This document shows positions 37,741-46,809 of a stretch of DNA of 64,000 bases, piece by piece (the stretch's first letter is position 1; every line of letters starts with the position of its first letter). The stretch is from assembly GCF_007954365.1 (NCBI RefSeq), contig NZ_VOLO01000001.1, forward strand, positions 496,001 to 560,000, in the 5' to 3' direction. The translations under genes were made by a program, and so were the position numbers. This DNA comes from Frigoribacterium sp. ACAM 257. Its GTDB lineage: Bacteria > Actinomycetota > Actinomycetes > Actinomycetales > Microbacteriaceae. The notes below the pieces were generated by a model. The model had not been told where the DNA came from, did no database searches, and worked only from the letters and a program-made list of their open reading frames with translations.

Positions 37741-39255
37741 GTGCCCGTGGGCAGGACGCTTGCCGAGAAAGTGTGGGACGACCACGTCGTCGTCAAGGGC
37801 GAGGACGGCGCCCCCGACCTTCTCTACATCGACCTCCACCTCCTCCACGAGGTCACGAGCCCGCAGGCCTTCGACGGGCTCCGGCAGGCAGGGCGGCCAA
37901 TGCGGCGCACCGACCTGACGATCGCCACCGAAGACCACAACACCCCGACCCTCGCGATCGACAAGCCGATCGCCGACCTCACGAGCCGCACCCAGATCGA
38001 GACACTCCGCCGCAACACGGCCGAGTTCGGCGTCCGGCTGCACCCCCTCGGCGACGCCGAGCAGGGCATCGTGCACGTCGTGGGCCCGCAGCTCGGCCTC
38101 ACGATGCCGGGCATCACCGTCGTCTGCGGCGACTCGCACACCTCGACGCACGGCGCGTTCGGCGCGATGGCCTTCGGCATCGGCACGAGCGAGGTCGAGC
38201 ACGTCATGGCGACGCAGACCCTGCCGCTCAAGCCGTTCAAGACAATGGCCGTCACCGTCGAGGGCGCCCTCCGGCCCGGCGTGACGGCGAAGGACATCAT
38301 CCTGGCGGTCATCGCGCAGATCGGCACCGGCGGCGGGCAGGGCTACGTGCTCGAGTACCGCGGCAGCGCGATCCGCGCCCTCTCGATGGAGGGCCGCATG
38401 ACGATCTGCAACATGTCGATCGAGGCCGGCGCCCGCGCCGGGATGGTCGCCCCCGACCAGATCACGTTCGACTACCTCGAGGGCCGCGACCACGCCCCGA
38501 CCGGCGCCGACTGGGACGAGGCGGTCGCCTACTGGAAGACCCTCCCGACCGATGACGACGCCGTGTTCGACGCCGAGGTGTTCCTCGACGCCGACACACT
38601 CGAGCCGTTCGTGACCTGGGGCACGAACCCGGGCCAGGGCGTGTCGCTCAGCGACTCGGTGCCCGACCCCTCGACGGTCGTCGACCCCAACGAGCGCGCC
38701 GCCGCCGAGCGCGCCCTCGAGTACATGGCCCTCGAGGCCGGCACGCCGATGAAGCAGATCCCCGTCGACGCCGTGTTCATGGGCTCGTGCACCAACAGCC
38801 GCATCGAAGACCTCCGGGCGTTCGCGTCGATCGTGCAGGGCAAGACGAAAGCCGAAGGCGTCCGCGTCATGGTCGTGCCGGGCTCGGCCCGAGTGCGGCT
38901 CGAGGCCGAGGCCGAGGGTCTCGACAAGGTGTTCACCGACTTCGGCGCCGAGTGGCGCTTCGCCGGCTGCTCGATGTGCCTCGGCATGAACCCCGACCAG
39001 CTCGCGCCGGGCGAGCGCTGCGCGTCGACCTCGAACCGCAACTTCGAGGGCCGCCAGGGCAAGGGCGGGCGCACCCACCTGGTGTCGCCGCTCGTCGCGG
39101 CCGCGACCGCCGTCCGCGGCACGCTGTCGTCCCCGTGGGACCTCTCTGGCGACGAGGCAGCGGCCCTCGACGGGGCCGACGCCGCCTCGGCGACCCCCAT
39201 CCACGACCAGGTCGCCGCCGAGCTGGCCGGCCAGACCGCAGGAGGCGCGTCCTAG
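37741..39255 (+). CDS. leuC: 3-isopropylmalate dehydratase large subunit
   Basis: Aconitase-family iron-sulfur enzyme subunit, 504 aa, of leucine synthesis. Motifs: [31 protein letters not shown], and the 4Fe-4S cysteines in [11 protein letters not shown] and [12 protein letters not shown]. The C-terminal [10 protein letters not shown] segment is complete. GTG start with GAGGAGAGG 3-4 nt upstream. The last codons include a CAGGAGGCGC copy (39239-39248). The TAG stop shares its G with the leuD GTG. Confidence 0.97.
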   Translation: MPVGRTLAEKVWDDHVVVKGEDGAPDLLYIDLHLLHEVTSPQAFDGLRQAGRPMRRTDLTIATEDHNTPTLAIDKPIADLTSRTQIETLRRNTAEFGVRLHPLGDAEQGIVHVVGPQLGLTMPGITVVCGDSHTSTHGAFGAMAFGIGTSEVEHVMATQTLPLKPFKTMAVTVEGALRPGVTAKDIILAVIAQIGTGGGQGYVLEYRGSAIRALSMEGRMTICNMSIEAGARAGMVAPDQITFDYLEGRDHAPTGADWDEAVAYWKTLPTDDDAVFDAEVFLDADTLEPFVTWGTNPGQGVSLSDSVPDPSTVVDPNERAAAERALEYMALEAGTPMKQIPVDAVFMGSCTNSRIEDLRAFASIVQGKTKAEGVRVMVVPGSARVRLEAEAEGLDKVFTDFGAEWRFAGCSMCLGMNPDQLAPGERCASTSNRNFEGRQGKGGRTHLVSPLVAAATAVRGTLSSPWDLSGDEAAALDGADAASATPIHDQVAAELAGQTAGGAS

Positions 39256-39851
39256 TGCAGAAGTTCACGGTCGTCACCGGCGTGGCCGCGCCCCTGAAGC
39301 GGTCGAACGTCGACACCGACCAGATCATCCCGGCCGAGTTCCTCAAGAGGGTCACCAAGACCGGCTTCGAGGACGCTCTGTTCTTCTCGGCACGCCAGGA
39401 TCCCGACTTCGTGCTGAACCGCCCGGAGTACCAGGGCGCCCGCGTGCTCGTGGCCGGCCCCGACTTCGGCACCGGATCGAGCCGGGAGCACGCCGTCTGG
39501 GCCCTCCGCGACTTCGGCTTCGACGTGGTGCTGAGCTCGCGCTTCGGCGACATCTTCCGGGGCAACTCGGGCAAGCAGGGCCTGCTGAGCGCCGTCGTGG
39601 CCGAGGACGACATCGAGCGGATCTGGGCGGTCGTCGAGGCGAGCCCCGGCATCGAGATCACGGTCGACCTCGCCGCGCAGACCGCCACGGTCGGCGACCT
39701 CACGGTCTCGTTCGAGGTCGATGCCTACACTAAGTGGCGCCTCCTCGAGGGTCTCGACGACATCGGACTGACCCTCCGCGACGAAGCCGCGATCACAGAA
39801 TTCGAAACCCGCCGCGCCGCCTGGCGCCCGAAGACATTGCCGGTGAAGTAA
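39255..39851 (+). CDS. leuD: 3-isopropylmalate dehydratase small subunit
   Basis: Swivel-domain partner of LeuC, 198 aa. Starts [26 protein letters not shown], with [14 protein letters not shown] and [16 protein letters not shown] typical of LeuD. GTG start overlaps the leuC stop by one base. Its TAA stop is immediately followed by the murA GTG with no gap. The last 40 codons contain several rare codons and lower third-position GC. Confidence 0.96.
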   Translation: MQKFTVVTGVAAPLKRSNVDTDQIIPAEFLKRVTKTGFEDALFFSARQDPDFVLNRPEYQGARVLVAGPDFGTGSSREHAVWALRDFGFDVVLSSRFGDIFRGNSGKQGLLSAVVAEDDIERIWAVVEASPGIEITVDLAAQTATVGDLTVSFEVDAYTKWRLLEGLDDIGLTLRDEAAITEFETRRAAWRPKTLPVK

Positions 39852-41219
39852 GTGAACTCTCTCGTCCAAGACGCAGCAGCTGCAGGGGCCCGTGTCGGCC
39901 TGAAGTCCGATGAGATCGTCATCCGCGGCGGCAAGCCGCTGATCGGTCGCATCGAGGTGCGCGGGGCGAAGAACCTCGCCACGAAGGCCATGGTCGCCTC
40001 GCTCCTGGGCGACACCCCCAGCATCCTCCGCGACGTGCCGGACATCAGCGACGTCAACGTCGTCCGCGGCCTGTTGTCGGTGCACGGCGTCCGCATCACC
40101 GACCCGGCCCGAGGCGAGATGATCCTCGACCCGGCCAACGTCGAGTCGGCCCACTTCGCCGAGATCGACGCGCACGCGGGCTCGAGCCGCATCCCGATCC
40201 TCTTCTGCGGCCCGCTGCTGCACCGGCTGGGCGAGGCGTTCATCCCCGACCTCGGCGGCTGCCGCATCGGCGACCGCCCGATCGACTTCCACCTCGACGC
40301 GCTCCGTGCGTTCGGCGCGGTCGTCGACAAGTCGTACAACGGCATCCACCTGACCGCGCCCGACGGGCTCAAGGGCGCCAACATCGAGCTGCCCTACCCG
40401 AGCGTCGGCGCGACCGAGCAGGTCCTCCTCACGGCCGTGCTGGCCGACGGGGTGACCGAGCTCCGCAACGCGGCGATCGAGCCCGAGATCATGGACCTCA
40501 TCGCGATCCTGCAGAAGATGGGCGCCATCGTCTCCGTCGAGCCGAACCGCGTCATCTTCATCGAGGGCGTGAAGTCCCTGCGCGGCTACAAGCACCGTGC
40601 CATCAACGACCGCAACGAGGCCGCCAGCTGGGCGAGCGCCGCGCTGGCCACCAAGGGCGACATCTTCGTCGAGGGCGCCGACCAGAAAGACCTGATGACG
40701 TTCCTCAACGTCTTCCGCAAGGTCGGCGGCGACTTCGACGTCCACGAGGACGGCATCCGATTCTTCCACCCGGGGGGCGAGCTGAAGCCCGTCGTCGTCG
40801 AGACCGACGTGCACCCCGGCTTCATGACCGACTGGCAGCAGCCGCTCATCGTCGCGCTGACCCAGGCGCAGGGCACCTCGATCGTGCACGAGACCGTGTA
40901 CGAGAACCGCTTCCAGTTCACCGAGGCCCTGAACGACATGGGCGCCGACATCACCGTGCACAAAGAGGGCCTGCCGGGCCACGACCGGCGCGTCGCGCGC
41001 CGCGAGTTCGAGCAGGCGGCCGTGATCAACGGCCCGACCGCTCTGCACGGGGCCGACATCCGCGTGCCCGACCTGCGCGGCGGCTTCAGTCACCTCATCG
41101 CCGCGCTGACGGCCGAGGGCGAGTCGAAGATCAGCAACGTCGGCATCATCAGCCGCGGCTACGAGCACTTCATCGCGAAGCTGCGCAAGCTGGGCGCCGA
41201 CTTCGACTTCCAGGGCTGA
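39852..41219 (+). CDS. murA: UDP-N-acetylglucosamine 1-carboxyvinyltransferase
   Basis: First committed enzyme of peptidoglycan synthesis, 455 aa, adding enolpyruvate to UDP-GlcNAc. N-terminal EIVIRGGKPLIGRIEVRGAKNLATKAMVASLL; the active-site loop GGCRIGDRPIDFHLDALRAFGA includes the fosfomycin-target Cys (about residue 138). The C-terminal lobe has RGYEHFIAKLRKLGADF. It is about 30 residues longer than E. coli MurA at the front and in loops. GTG start adjoins leuD with no spacer, an odd operon partner that is conserved in related genera (family knowledge). Confidence 0.96.
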   Translation: MNSLVQDAAAAGARVGLKSDEIVIRGGKPLIGRIEVRGAKNLATKAMVASLLGDTPSILRDVPDISDVNVVRGLLSVHGVRITDPARGEMILDPANVESAHFAEIDAHAGSSRIPILFCGPLLHRLGEAFIPDLGGCRIGDRPIDFHLDALRAFGAVVDKSYNGIHLTAPDGLKGANIELPYPSVGATEQVLLTAVLADGVTELRNAAIEPEIMDLIAILQKMGAIVSVEPNRVIFIEGVKSLRGYKHRAINDRNEAASWASAALATKGDIFVEGADQKDLMTFLNVFRKVGGDFDVHEDGIRFFHPGGELKPVVVETDVHPGFMTDWQQPLIVALTQAQGTSIVHETVYENRFQFTEALNDMGADITVHKEGLPGHDRRVARREFEQAAVINGPTALHGADIRVPDLRGGFSHLIAALTAEGESKISNVGIISRGYEHFIAKLRKLGADFDFQG

Positions 41220-41226
41220 TCGCGAC

Positions 41227-42051
41227 GTGAGCGACGCCTCCTCGCCGACCCCGCCGGCCGGCGGCGTCGACGCGCCCCTCGTCCAGACGCCCCGCCGGGT
41301 CGGCCGCTTCGGTCGCGGCAAGGAGAAGAGCGCCGTGTTCCGGGGCGTCGCCGCTGTCGGTGCCCCGCTCTTCGACGGTCTCGCCCGCATCGAGGTGCGA
41401 GGCGCCGAGAAGCTCCCGGCCGAGGGCGCGTTCGTGCTCGCGCCGAACCACTACACGAACATCGACCCCGTCGTCGTGGCGCGGCTGATGTGGACGATCG
41501 GGCGCGTGCCGAGGTTCCTCGCCAAGGCCTCGCTGTTCCGCGTGCCCGTCTTCGGCTCGCTGATGCGCGCCATGGGGCACGTGCCCGTCGAGCGCGGCGG
41601 CCGCACGCACGACAGCGACCCGTTGCAGGCGGGGCGCGCCCTCGCGACCAGCGGCGGGGGAGTGATCATCTACCCCGAGGGCACGCTCACCCGCGATCCC
41701 GACCTCTGGCCGATGAAGGGCAAGAGCGGCGCCGTGCGGCTCGCCCTCCAGGCCGGGGTGCCGCTCATCCCGATGGCGCACTGGGGCAGCCAGCAGGTGA
41801 TGGGGCGGTACTCCGCGAAGATCAGCCTGTTCCCGCGCAAGCGCATCGTGGCCGCCATCGGCGATCCCGTCGACCTGTCGCCGTGGCGTGGCCGCCACCT
41901 CGACCAGGCCGCCTACACCGAGGCCACGGCCCTGGTCATGCAGCGCATCACCGAGCTCCTGGCCGGCCTGCGCGACGAGGAGGCGCCCGCCGAGCCGTGG
42001 GACCCGCACACGAAGCACCAGAAGGAGACCGGACGCTTTGACCAGCCGTGA
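41227..42051 (+). CDS. plsC: 1-acyl-sn-glycerol-3-phosphate acyltransferase
   Basis: Membrane-associated acyltransferase, 274 aa, making phosphatidic acid. HX4D motif NHYTNIDP (His and Asp), acceptor-site YPEGTLT (motif III, usually FPEGTR), and PLIPMAHWG (motif IV). A Gly/Pro-rich N-terminus precedes the domain; the C-terminus is polar. It begins 7 nt after murA without a clear ribosome site (GTG). The gene overlaps the possible long form of gpsA. Confidence 0.92.
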   Translation: MSDASSPTPPAGGVDAPLVQTPRRVGRFGRGKEKSAVFRGVAAVGAPLFDGLARIEVRGAEKLPAEGAFVLAPNHYTNIDPVVVARLMWTIGRVPRFLAKASLFRVPVFGSLMRAMGHVPVERGGRTHDSDPLQAGRALATSGGGVIIYPEGTLTRDPDLWPMKGKSGAVRLALQAGVPLIPMAHWGSQQVMGRYSAKISLFPRKRIVAAIGDPVDLSPWRGRHLDQAAYTEATALVMQRITELLAGLRDEEAPAEPWDPHTKHQKETGRFDQP

Positions 42052-42148
42052 CGACAGCAGCCGCGACGACCGAGCAGCCGAGACCCGGGAGGACGCGATC
42101 GGTGCGCTCGGGGAGGGCGCCGTCACCACGGAGGCGATCTCGGTCGTG

Positions 42149-43162
42149 ATGCGCAGCGCCGTGCCCCGCACCGTGGCCGTGCTGGGCTCGGGCAGCTGGG
42201 GCACCACGTTCGCCAAGGTCCTCGCCGAGGGCGGGGCCGACGTCACCCTGTGGGCACGACGACCCGAGGTCGCGCGCGAGATCACCGAGAGCAAGCGCAA
42301 CACCGACTACCTGCCGGGCATCAACCTGCCCCGCACCCTCGTGGCGACGCCCGACGTGGCCGCCGCGCTGCGCGGCGCCGAGCAGGTCTACCTGTCGGTG
42401 CCGAGCCAGACCCTGCGCGAGAACCTCGCCGCCGTCCGTCACCTGGTGCCCGCCGGCGTCCCCGTCGTCAGCCTGATGAAGGGCGTGGAGAAGGCGACCG
42501 GGCTGCGGATGAGCCAGGTCATCGAGCAAGAGCTCGACATCGACCCCGACCTGATCGCCGTCGCCTCCGGTCCGAACCTGGCGCTCGAAATCGCTAAGCG
42601 GCAGCCGACGGCCGCGGTCGTCTCGTCACGCAGCCTCGAGACCGCGACGGCCGTCGCGGCGACCGCCACCAACCCGTACTTCCGGTCGTTCGTCAACACC
42701 GACGTGATCGGCACGGAGTTCGGCGGGGTGCTCAAGAACCTCATCGCGGTCGCCATCGGCATCGTCGACGGGGTCGGCTACGGCGAGAACACCAAGGCGT
42801 CGATTATCACCCGTGGCCTGGCCGAGATGACCTCGTTCGCCGTGTCGTTCGGGGCGAAGGCCGAGACGCTCGCGGGCCTCGCGGGCCTCGGCGACCTGAT
42901 CGCGACGTGCGAGTCGCCGCTCTCGCGCAACAACACGGCCGGCCGCCTCCTCGGCCAGGGCTACGCCTTCGGCGACGTCGTCCGGCAGATGAACCAGACG
43001 GCCGAGGGGCTGAGCTCCGTCGCGCCGATCCTCGAGCTGGCTCGCTCGCGAGGCGTCGACATGCCCATCGTGCAGCAGGTCGCCGAGGTGCTCGCCGGTA
43101 CGCTCGACCCGCGGAACATCGCGCCGCACCTGACCGAGACCGACGAGCCCCAGGGCGAGTAG
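42149..43162 (+). CDS. gpsA: Glycerol-3-phosphate dehydrogenase [NAD(P)+]
   Basis: Makes sn-glycerol-3-phosphate for phospholipids, 337 aa from the chosen ATG. Rossmann motif VAVLGSGSWGTTFAKVLAEGG; KGVEKATGLRMSQVI, and the substrate/catalytic segment EFGGVLKNLIAVAIGIVDG. Length fits GpsA. The ATG has GGAGG 14 nt upstream (11 nt from the GTG one codon before). A longer form from TTG at 42038, with GAAGGAG 10 nt upstream and overlapping plsC by 14 nt, is also possible and would add 37 acidic residues. Ends at a hairpin terminator. Confidence 0.93.
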   Translation: MRSAVPRTVAVLGSGSWGTTFAKVLAEGGADVTLWARRPEVAREITESKRNTDYLPGINLPRTLVATPDVAAALRGAEQVYLSVPSQTLRENLAAVRHLVPAGVPVVSLMKGVEKATGLRMSQVIEQELDIDPDLIAVASGPNLALEIAKRQPTAAVVSSRSLETATAVAATATNPYFRSFVNTDVIGTEFGGVLKNLIAVAIGIVDGVGYGENTKASIITRGLAEMTSFAVSFGAKAETLAGLAGLGDLIATCESPLSRNNTAGRLLGQGYAFGDVVRQMNQTAEGLSSVAPILELARSRGVDMPIVQQVAEVLAGTLDPRNIAPHLTETDEPQGE

Positions 43163-43163
43163 A

Positions 43164-43210
43164 GGCAGGAGGCGCGGCGTCCGTCACGGACGCGACCCGC
43201 GCCTCCTGCC
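43164..43210 (+). terminator. Terminator after gpsA
   Basis: 13-bp outer stem (43164-43176 with 43198-43210), capped by a 7-bp inner hairpin (GCGTCCG/CGGACGC). Both outer arms contain the CAGGAGGCGC word. Confidence 0.8.
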
Positions 43211-43255
43211 TGCTCACGCGGGCCGGCGGCGCCGAACCACCCGAAGGGCCCCTCG

Positions 43256-44371
43256 ATGACCACCACTCCCTCCGCCACGGCCGACAAGCAGACCGTCGTC
43301 GTCCTCTTCGGCGGACGCTCGAGCGAGCACTCGATCAGCTGCGCCACGGCCGGGGGCGTCCTGGCCGCGATCGACCGCGACCGATTCGAGGTGGTGCCCG
43401 TCGGCATCACCCGTGCCGGCGCCTTCACGCTGCAGCCCGACGACGCGGCACTCTTCGCCCTCGACGCCGAGTCGCTGCCCGAGGTGCGCGACAACGGCAC
43501 CCGGGTGCGCTGGCCCGAGACCGCCGCGAGCCGTGAGCTGAGCGTCGTCGAGCCCGACGGCGGCGTCCGCCTGCTCGGCGACGTCGACGTCGTGTTCCCG
43601 ATCCTGCACGGCCGGTTCGGCGAGGACGGCACCGTGCAGGGCCTCCTCGAGCTGGTCGGGCTGCCCTACGTCGGCGCGGGCCTGCTCGCGTCGGCCGTCG
43701 GCATGGACAAGCACTTCACCAAGACCGTGCTGCAGCAGGCCGGCATCGCCGTCGCGCCGTGGCGGACCGTGCGCCGGGCCGAGTGGGAGACCTCGCCGGA
43801 GGCGGTGGCCGCCGAGGTCGCCTCGCTCGGCTTCCCCCTCTTCGTCAAGCCCGCCCGTGCCGGGTCGAGCGTCGGCGTCTCTCGGGTCGACGGCCCCGAG
43901 CAGCTGGCCGCTGCCATGCAGGTCGGCCTCGCCGAGGACCACAAGGTGCTGGTCGAGGCTGGCGTCGTCGGCCGCGAGATCGAGTGCGCCGTGCTCGGCG
44001 GGCGCGACGGCGGAGCCCCGCGCACGTCGCTCGCGGGGGAGATCGTGCTCAGCGACGAGACCTTCTACGACTTCGAGTCGAAGTACCTCGGCGGTGCCGG
44101 CGCCGACCTGGTGTGCCCGGCGCCGTTGTCGGACGACGAGCTGGCCGAGATGCAGCGGCTCGCCGCCCTCGCCTTCGAGTCGATCGACGGCACCGGGCTC
44201 GCCCGCGTCGACTTCTTCCTCACCGAGGGGGGCTGGGTCGTCAACGAGGTCAACACGATGCCCGGCTTCACGCCGATCTCGATGTTCCCGGCCTGCTGGC
44301 TCGCGAGCGGGCTGAGCTACCCCGAGCTCATCACCGAGCTCGTCGAGCTGGGGCTCGCGACCGACCGCTGA
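43256..44371 (+). CDS. ddl: D-alanine--D-alanine ligase
   Basis: ATP-grasp ligase making D-Ala-D-Ala for the cell wall, 371 aa. N-terminal VVVLFGGRSSEHSISCATA; PILHGRFGEDGTVQGLLEL; ATP-grasp lysines in FVKPARAGSSVGVSRV; C-terminal metal-site ARVDFFLTEGGWVVNEVNTMPGFTPISMFPA. All expected motifs are intact. ATG with CGAAGG about 8 nt upstream. The separate position after the gpsA hairpin suggests its own promoter. A convergent lipoprotein gene follows. Confidence 0.96.
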   Translation: MTTTPSATADKQTVVVLFGGRSSEHSISCATAGGVLAAIDRDRFEVVPVGITRAGAFTLQPDDAALFALDAESLPEVRDNGTRVRWPETAASRELSVVEPDGGVRLLGDVDVVFPILHGRFGEDGTVQGLLELVGLPYVGAGLLASAVGMDKHFTKTVLQQAGIAVAPWRTVRRAEWETSPEAVAAEVASLGFPLFVKPARAGSSVGVSRVDGPEQLAAAMQVGLAEDHKVLVEAGVVGREIECAVLGGRDGGAPRTSLAGEIVLSDETFYDFESKYLGGAGADLVCPAPLSDDELAEMQRLAALAFESIDGTGLARVDFFLTEGGWVVNEVNTMPGFTPISMFPACWLASGLSYPELITELVELGLATDR

Positions 44372-44430
44372 GCGGGCGGTCCCGGTCGAGGCGTCGTCGG
44401 CGGGGGTGCGGCGGTCGATCCGCGCGCGGC

Positions 44431-44988
44431 TCAGGGAGCGGGCGTCTCCGACGGCACGTCGGCGGAGGTGTCGGCCGGGTCGCCGACGCTCGGCAGGTCG
44501 TCGACGCCGACGCAGCCGCGGCCGTCCTCGGGCAGGTAGCCGACGGCGTCGGCGAGGTCGAAGAGCGCCGTGGTGCCGACGTCGGCGCTGACGACGACCT
44601 GGACCGCCGGGGTGCGGCCGTAGGTGGTGAAGGTGAAGGCGTCCCCGTCCTCCGGGCCGTCCTCGGAGAGCCAGTCGACGCCCTGGATGTCGTTGCAGGG
44701 CAGGTCCGAGATCGCGGGGGACTCGACGCCGCAGCGCAGCAGCACCGTCGAGGGCGTGCCCCAGGCGCCGGTGCCCTGTGCGTCGGTCTCCCGGCGCTGC
44801 TGAGGGTCGGAGTCCGGCCCGACCGTGTCGGGCAGGTGCACGACGACCTGCGCACAGTCGGGGTCGTTCGCGGCGTCGGCCGACTGCATCGGCACGGCTG
44901 CCGTGCAGCCCGACAAGATCGACGCGGCGACCACGCCGAGCGCGACGACGACGGAGGGGCGCAGGAGGCGGCGGGACGGAGCGGACAT
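44431..44988 (-). CDS. DUF3515-type lipoprotein
   Basis: Exported lipoprotein, 185 aa, of an actinobacterial family without known function that often sits between ddl and thiL. Lipobox ILSGC (Cys at about residue 28) after a hydrophobic signal. Conserved parts: CAQVVVHLPDTVG, TVLLRCGVESPA, and a YGRTPAVQVVV stretch. Cysteines (four after the lipid Cys) suggest disulfides. The tail is Asp/Pro/Thr-rich. ATG at 44988 with TAGCCT 7 nt upstream; it is divergent from thiL with 24 bp between starts. The 59-nt gap to the convergent ddl gene shows no clear hairpin. Confidence 0.85.
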   Translation of the reverse strand: MSAPSRRLLRPSVVVALGVVAASILSGCTAAVPMQSADAANDPDCAQVVVHLPDTVGPDSDPQQRRETDAQGTGAWGTPSTVLLRCGVESPAISDLPCNDIQGVDWLSEDGPEDGDAFTFTTYGRTPAVQVVVSADVGTTALFDLADAVGYLPEDGRGCVGVDDLPSVGDPADTSADVPSETPAP

Positions 44989-45012
44989 CCCGGCCAGGCT
45001 ACCGTCGACCCC
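44989..45012. promoter_or_regulatory. 24-bp divergent leaderless promoter (DUF3515 lipoprotein / thiL)
   Basis: Minus: TAGCCT (45001-44996) then 7 nt to ATG. Plus: TACCGT (45000-45005) then 7 nt to ATG. The boxes share two bases, so only one RNA polymerase can sit there at once. Confidence 0.5.
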
Positions 45013-46065
45013 ATGGAACGAACCTCCAGGTCTCTCGACGCTGGCGACACCGCCGACGCTGCCCGCACCTCCGACGCCGTTGCCGACACCGTCGAGTCCG
45101 TCGGCGAGCTGGCGACCCTGGCGCGCATCCTGCCTCGCCTGCCCCGCGGCCTCGACACGCAGCTCGGCCCGGGCGACGACGCCGCCGTCGTCGCCGCGCC
45201 CGACGGCCGCTTCGTCGTGACGACCGACCTGATGGTGCACGGCCCGGACTTCCGTCGGGCTTGGTCGACGCCGCACGACCTCGGCTGGAAGGCCGCGGCC
45301 TCGAACCTCTCCGACGTCGCGGCCATGGGCGCCCGTCCCACTGCTCTCGTCGTGGCCCTGGCCGTGCCAGGCGACACGCCCGTCGCCGACCTGGAGGGCC
45401 TCGCCGACGGCCTCCGCGACGCCTGCGCCGCGATGTCGCCCGGCTGTGGCGTCGTCGGCGGCGACCTCTCGGTCTCGGCCGTCTTCACCGTCGCGGTCAC
45501 GGCCTTCGGCGACCTCGACGGCCACGATCCGGTCCGCCGCGACGGCGCCCGCGTCGGCGACGTGGTCGCCGTGTCCGGCCCGCTCGGGCGGGCGGCGCGA
45601 GGCCTCGACCTGTTGTTCCGCCTGGGCGTCGACCACGAGGGCGTCCCCGACGCCGACCTCGCTCGCCAGGTGCGCGACCGCGACGCGGACGTCGGTTGGC
45701 AGCTGGCCCCCACGCCGCCGATCGTCGACGGTCCGGCCGCGGCCCTGGCCGGGGCGACGGCGATGCTCGACCTCTCCGACGGCCTCGCGCTCGACGCGTC
45801 TCGCCTGGCCCGCGCCTCCGGCGTCGTGCTCGACCTCGAGTCGGCGGCCCTCGGTGCCGACCCGCACGCCGCCCTCGCCGGCGGCGAGGACCACTCGTTG
45901 CTCGCCACGTTCCCGGCGGGCACCGACCTGCCCGGCGGTTTCCGCAGGCTCGGCACGGTGCGTGACCCCGCTGGAGGCGCCCCCCGCGTCGCCGTCGACG
46001 GCCGCGACCTCGGCGAGCCCGGCGGCTGGGATCCCTACCGCCTCTGGACCGGCCAGCACGGCTGA
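45013..46065 (+). CDS. thiL: Thiamine-monophosphate kinase
   Basis: ATP-dependent kinase converting thiamine phosphate to the pyrophosphate, 350 aa. PurM-like ATPase fold with LGPGDDAAVVAAPDGRFVVTTDLMVHGPDF, WKAAASNLSDVAAMGARPTALVVALAVP, GVVGGDLS, and MLDLSDGLALDASRLA. About 25 polar residues precede the domain. The ATG is leaderless type (TACCGT, 7 nt). It is divergent from the lipoprotein and convergent with rsmD; no TPP riboswitch is evident. Confidence 0.94.
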   Translation: MERTSRSLDAGDTADAARTSDAVADTVESVGELATLARILPRLPRGLDTQLGPGDDAAVVAAPDGRFVVTTDLMVHGPDFRRAWSTPHDLGWKAAASNLSDVAAMGARPTALVVALAVPGDTPVADLEGLADGLRDACAAMSPGCGVVGGDLSVSAVFTVAVTAFGDLDGHDPVRRDGARVGDVVAVSGPLGRAARGLDLLFRLGVDHEGVPDADLARQVRDRDADVGWQLAPTPPIVDGPAAALAGATAMLDLSDGLALDASRLARASGVVLDLESAALGADPHAALAGGEDHSLLATFPAGTDLPGGFRRLGTVRDPAGGAPRVAVDGRDLGEPGGWDPYRLWTGQHG

Positions 46066-46108
46066 CCTGACCCCGCCGCGCCTCCTGGTTCCCGCCGCCC
46101 GCCGCCCC

Positions 46109-46678
46109 TCAGGCGTCGCGCGTCGCGAACCAGACCGTCGTGTCGCCGTACGACTTGCGGGCGTCGAGCGTGAGCCCGTCGGGCCAGCCGGGTTCCCCGT
46201 CGCGCGAGGCGCGCTCGACGACGACCAGCGCCTCCTCGGCCAGCGACGGGAGCAGCGCCTCGAGGTCGGCGGCGAGCTCGGCCGCCGACAGCTCGTAGGG
46301 CGGGTCGAAGAACACGAGGTCGACGAGTCCCGCGCCCCCGGCGAGGTACGACCTCACCGGCTGGGCGACGACGTCGACCCTGGGTGCCTTCCCGGCGGGT
46401 GCCCGGCCGACGACCGCGTCGACGTTCTTCCGCAGCGCCTTCGCCGCGGCCGGCGCCTTCTCGACGAGCACGACCGAGGCGGCACCGCGCGACGCCGCCT
46501 CGAGCCCGAGCCCGCCCGTGCCGGCGTAGAGGTCGAGCACCCGGCGCCCAGTGATCTCGTCGCGGGCGTCGAGCGACGAGAACAGCGCCTCGCGCACCCG
46601 GTCGCTCGTGGGGCGCGTGCCCGTCTTCGGCACGGCCAGGGTCAGGTTGTCGGCGAAGCCGGAGATGATGCGGGACAC
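46109..46678 (-). CDS. rsmD: 16S rRNA (guanine(966)-N2)-methyltransferase RsmD
   Basis: SAM-dependent rRNA methyltransferase, 189 aa. GTG at 46678 gives the usual start SRIISGFADNLTLAVPKTGTRPTSDRVREALF. Motifs: SAM-binding VLDLYAGTGGLGLEAASRGA and catalytic FFDPPYEL. A longer frame upstream adds non-family residues and is rejected. CAGGAT is 6 nt upstream of the start. Ends 44 nt from the convergent thiL stop. Confidence 0.93.
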   Translation of the reverse strand: MSRIISGFADNLTLAVPKTGTRPTSDRVREALFSSLDARDEITGRRVLDLYAGTGGLGLEAASRGAASVVLVEKAPAAAKALRKNVDAVVGRAPAGKAPRVDVVAQPVRSYLAGGAGLVDLVFFDPPYELSAAELAADLEALLPSLAEEALVVVERASRDGEPGWPDGLTLDARKSYGDTTVWFATRDA

Positions 46679-46684
46679 GCCCCC

Positions 46685-46690
46685 ATCCTG
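46685..46690 (-). promoter_or_regulatory. -10 box of rsmD, leaderless type
   Basis: CAGGAT on the minus strand (46690-46685), 6 nt before the GTG. Confidence 0.45.
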
Positions 46691-46809
46691 ACGCATCGAG
46701 GCAGCCGTTCGAGCAAGTCGACAACGCGGCCCCGAGGAGGCGCGCGACCGATCGTGGGACCCGCACAAGCGAGTTGTCGGCCAGCACCCCGCCGGGCACG
46801 ATCAGCCCC

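Noticed and set aside
42038-42148. TTG start of gpsA giving a longer protein overlapping plsC
   Set aside because: It has a decent GAAGGAG site, but the added 37 acidic residues are outside the normal GpsA fold; kept only as an alternative.
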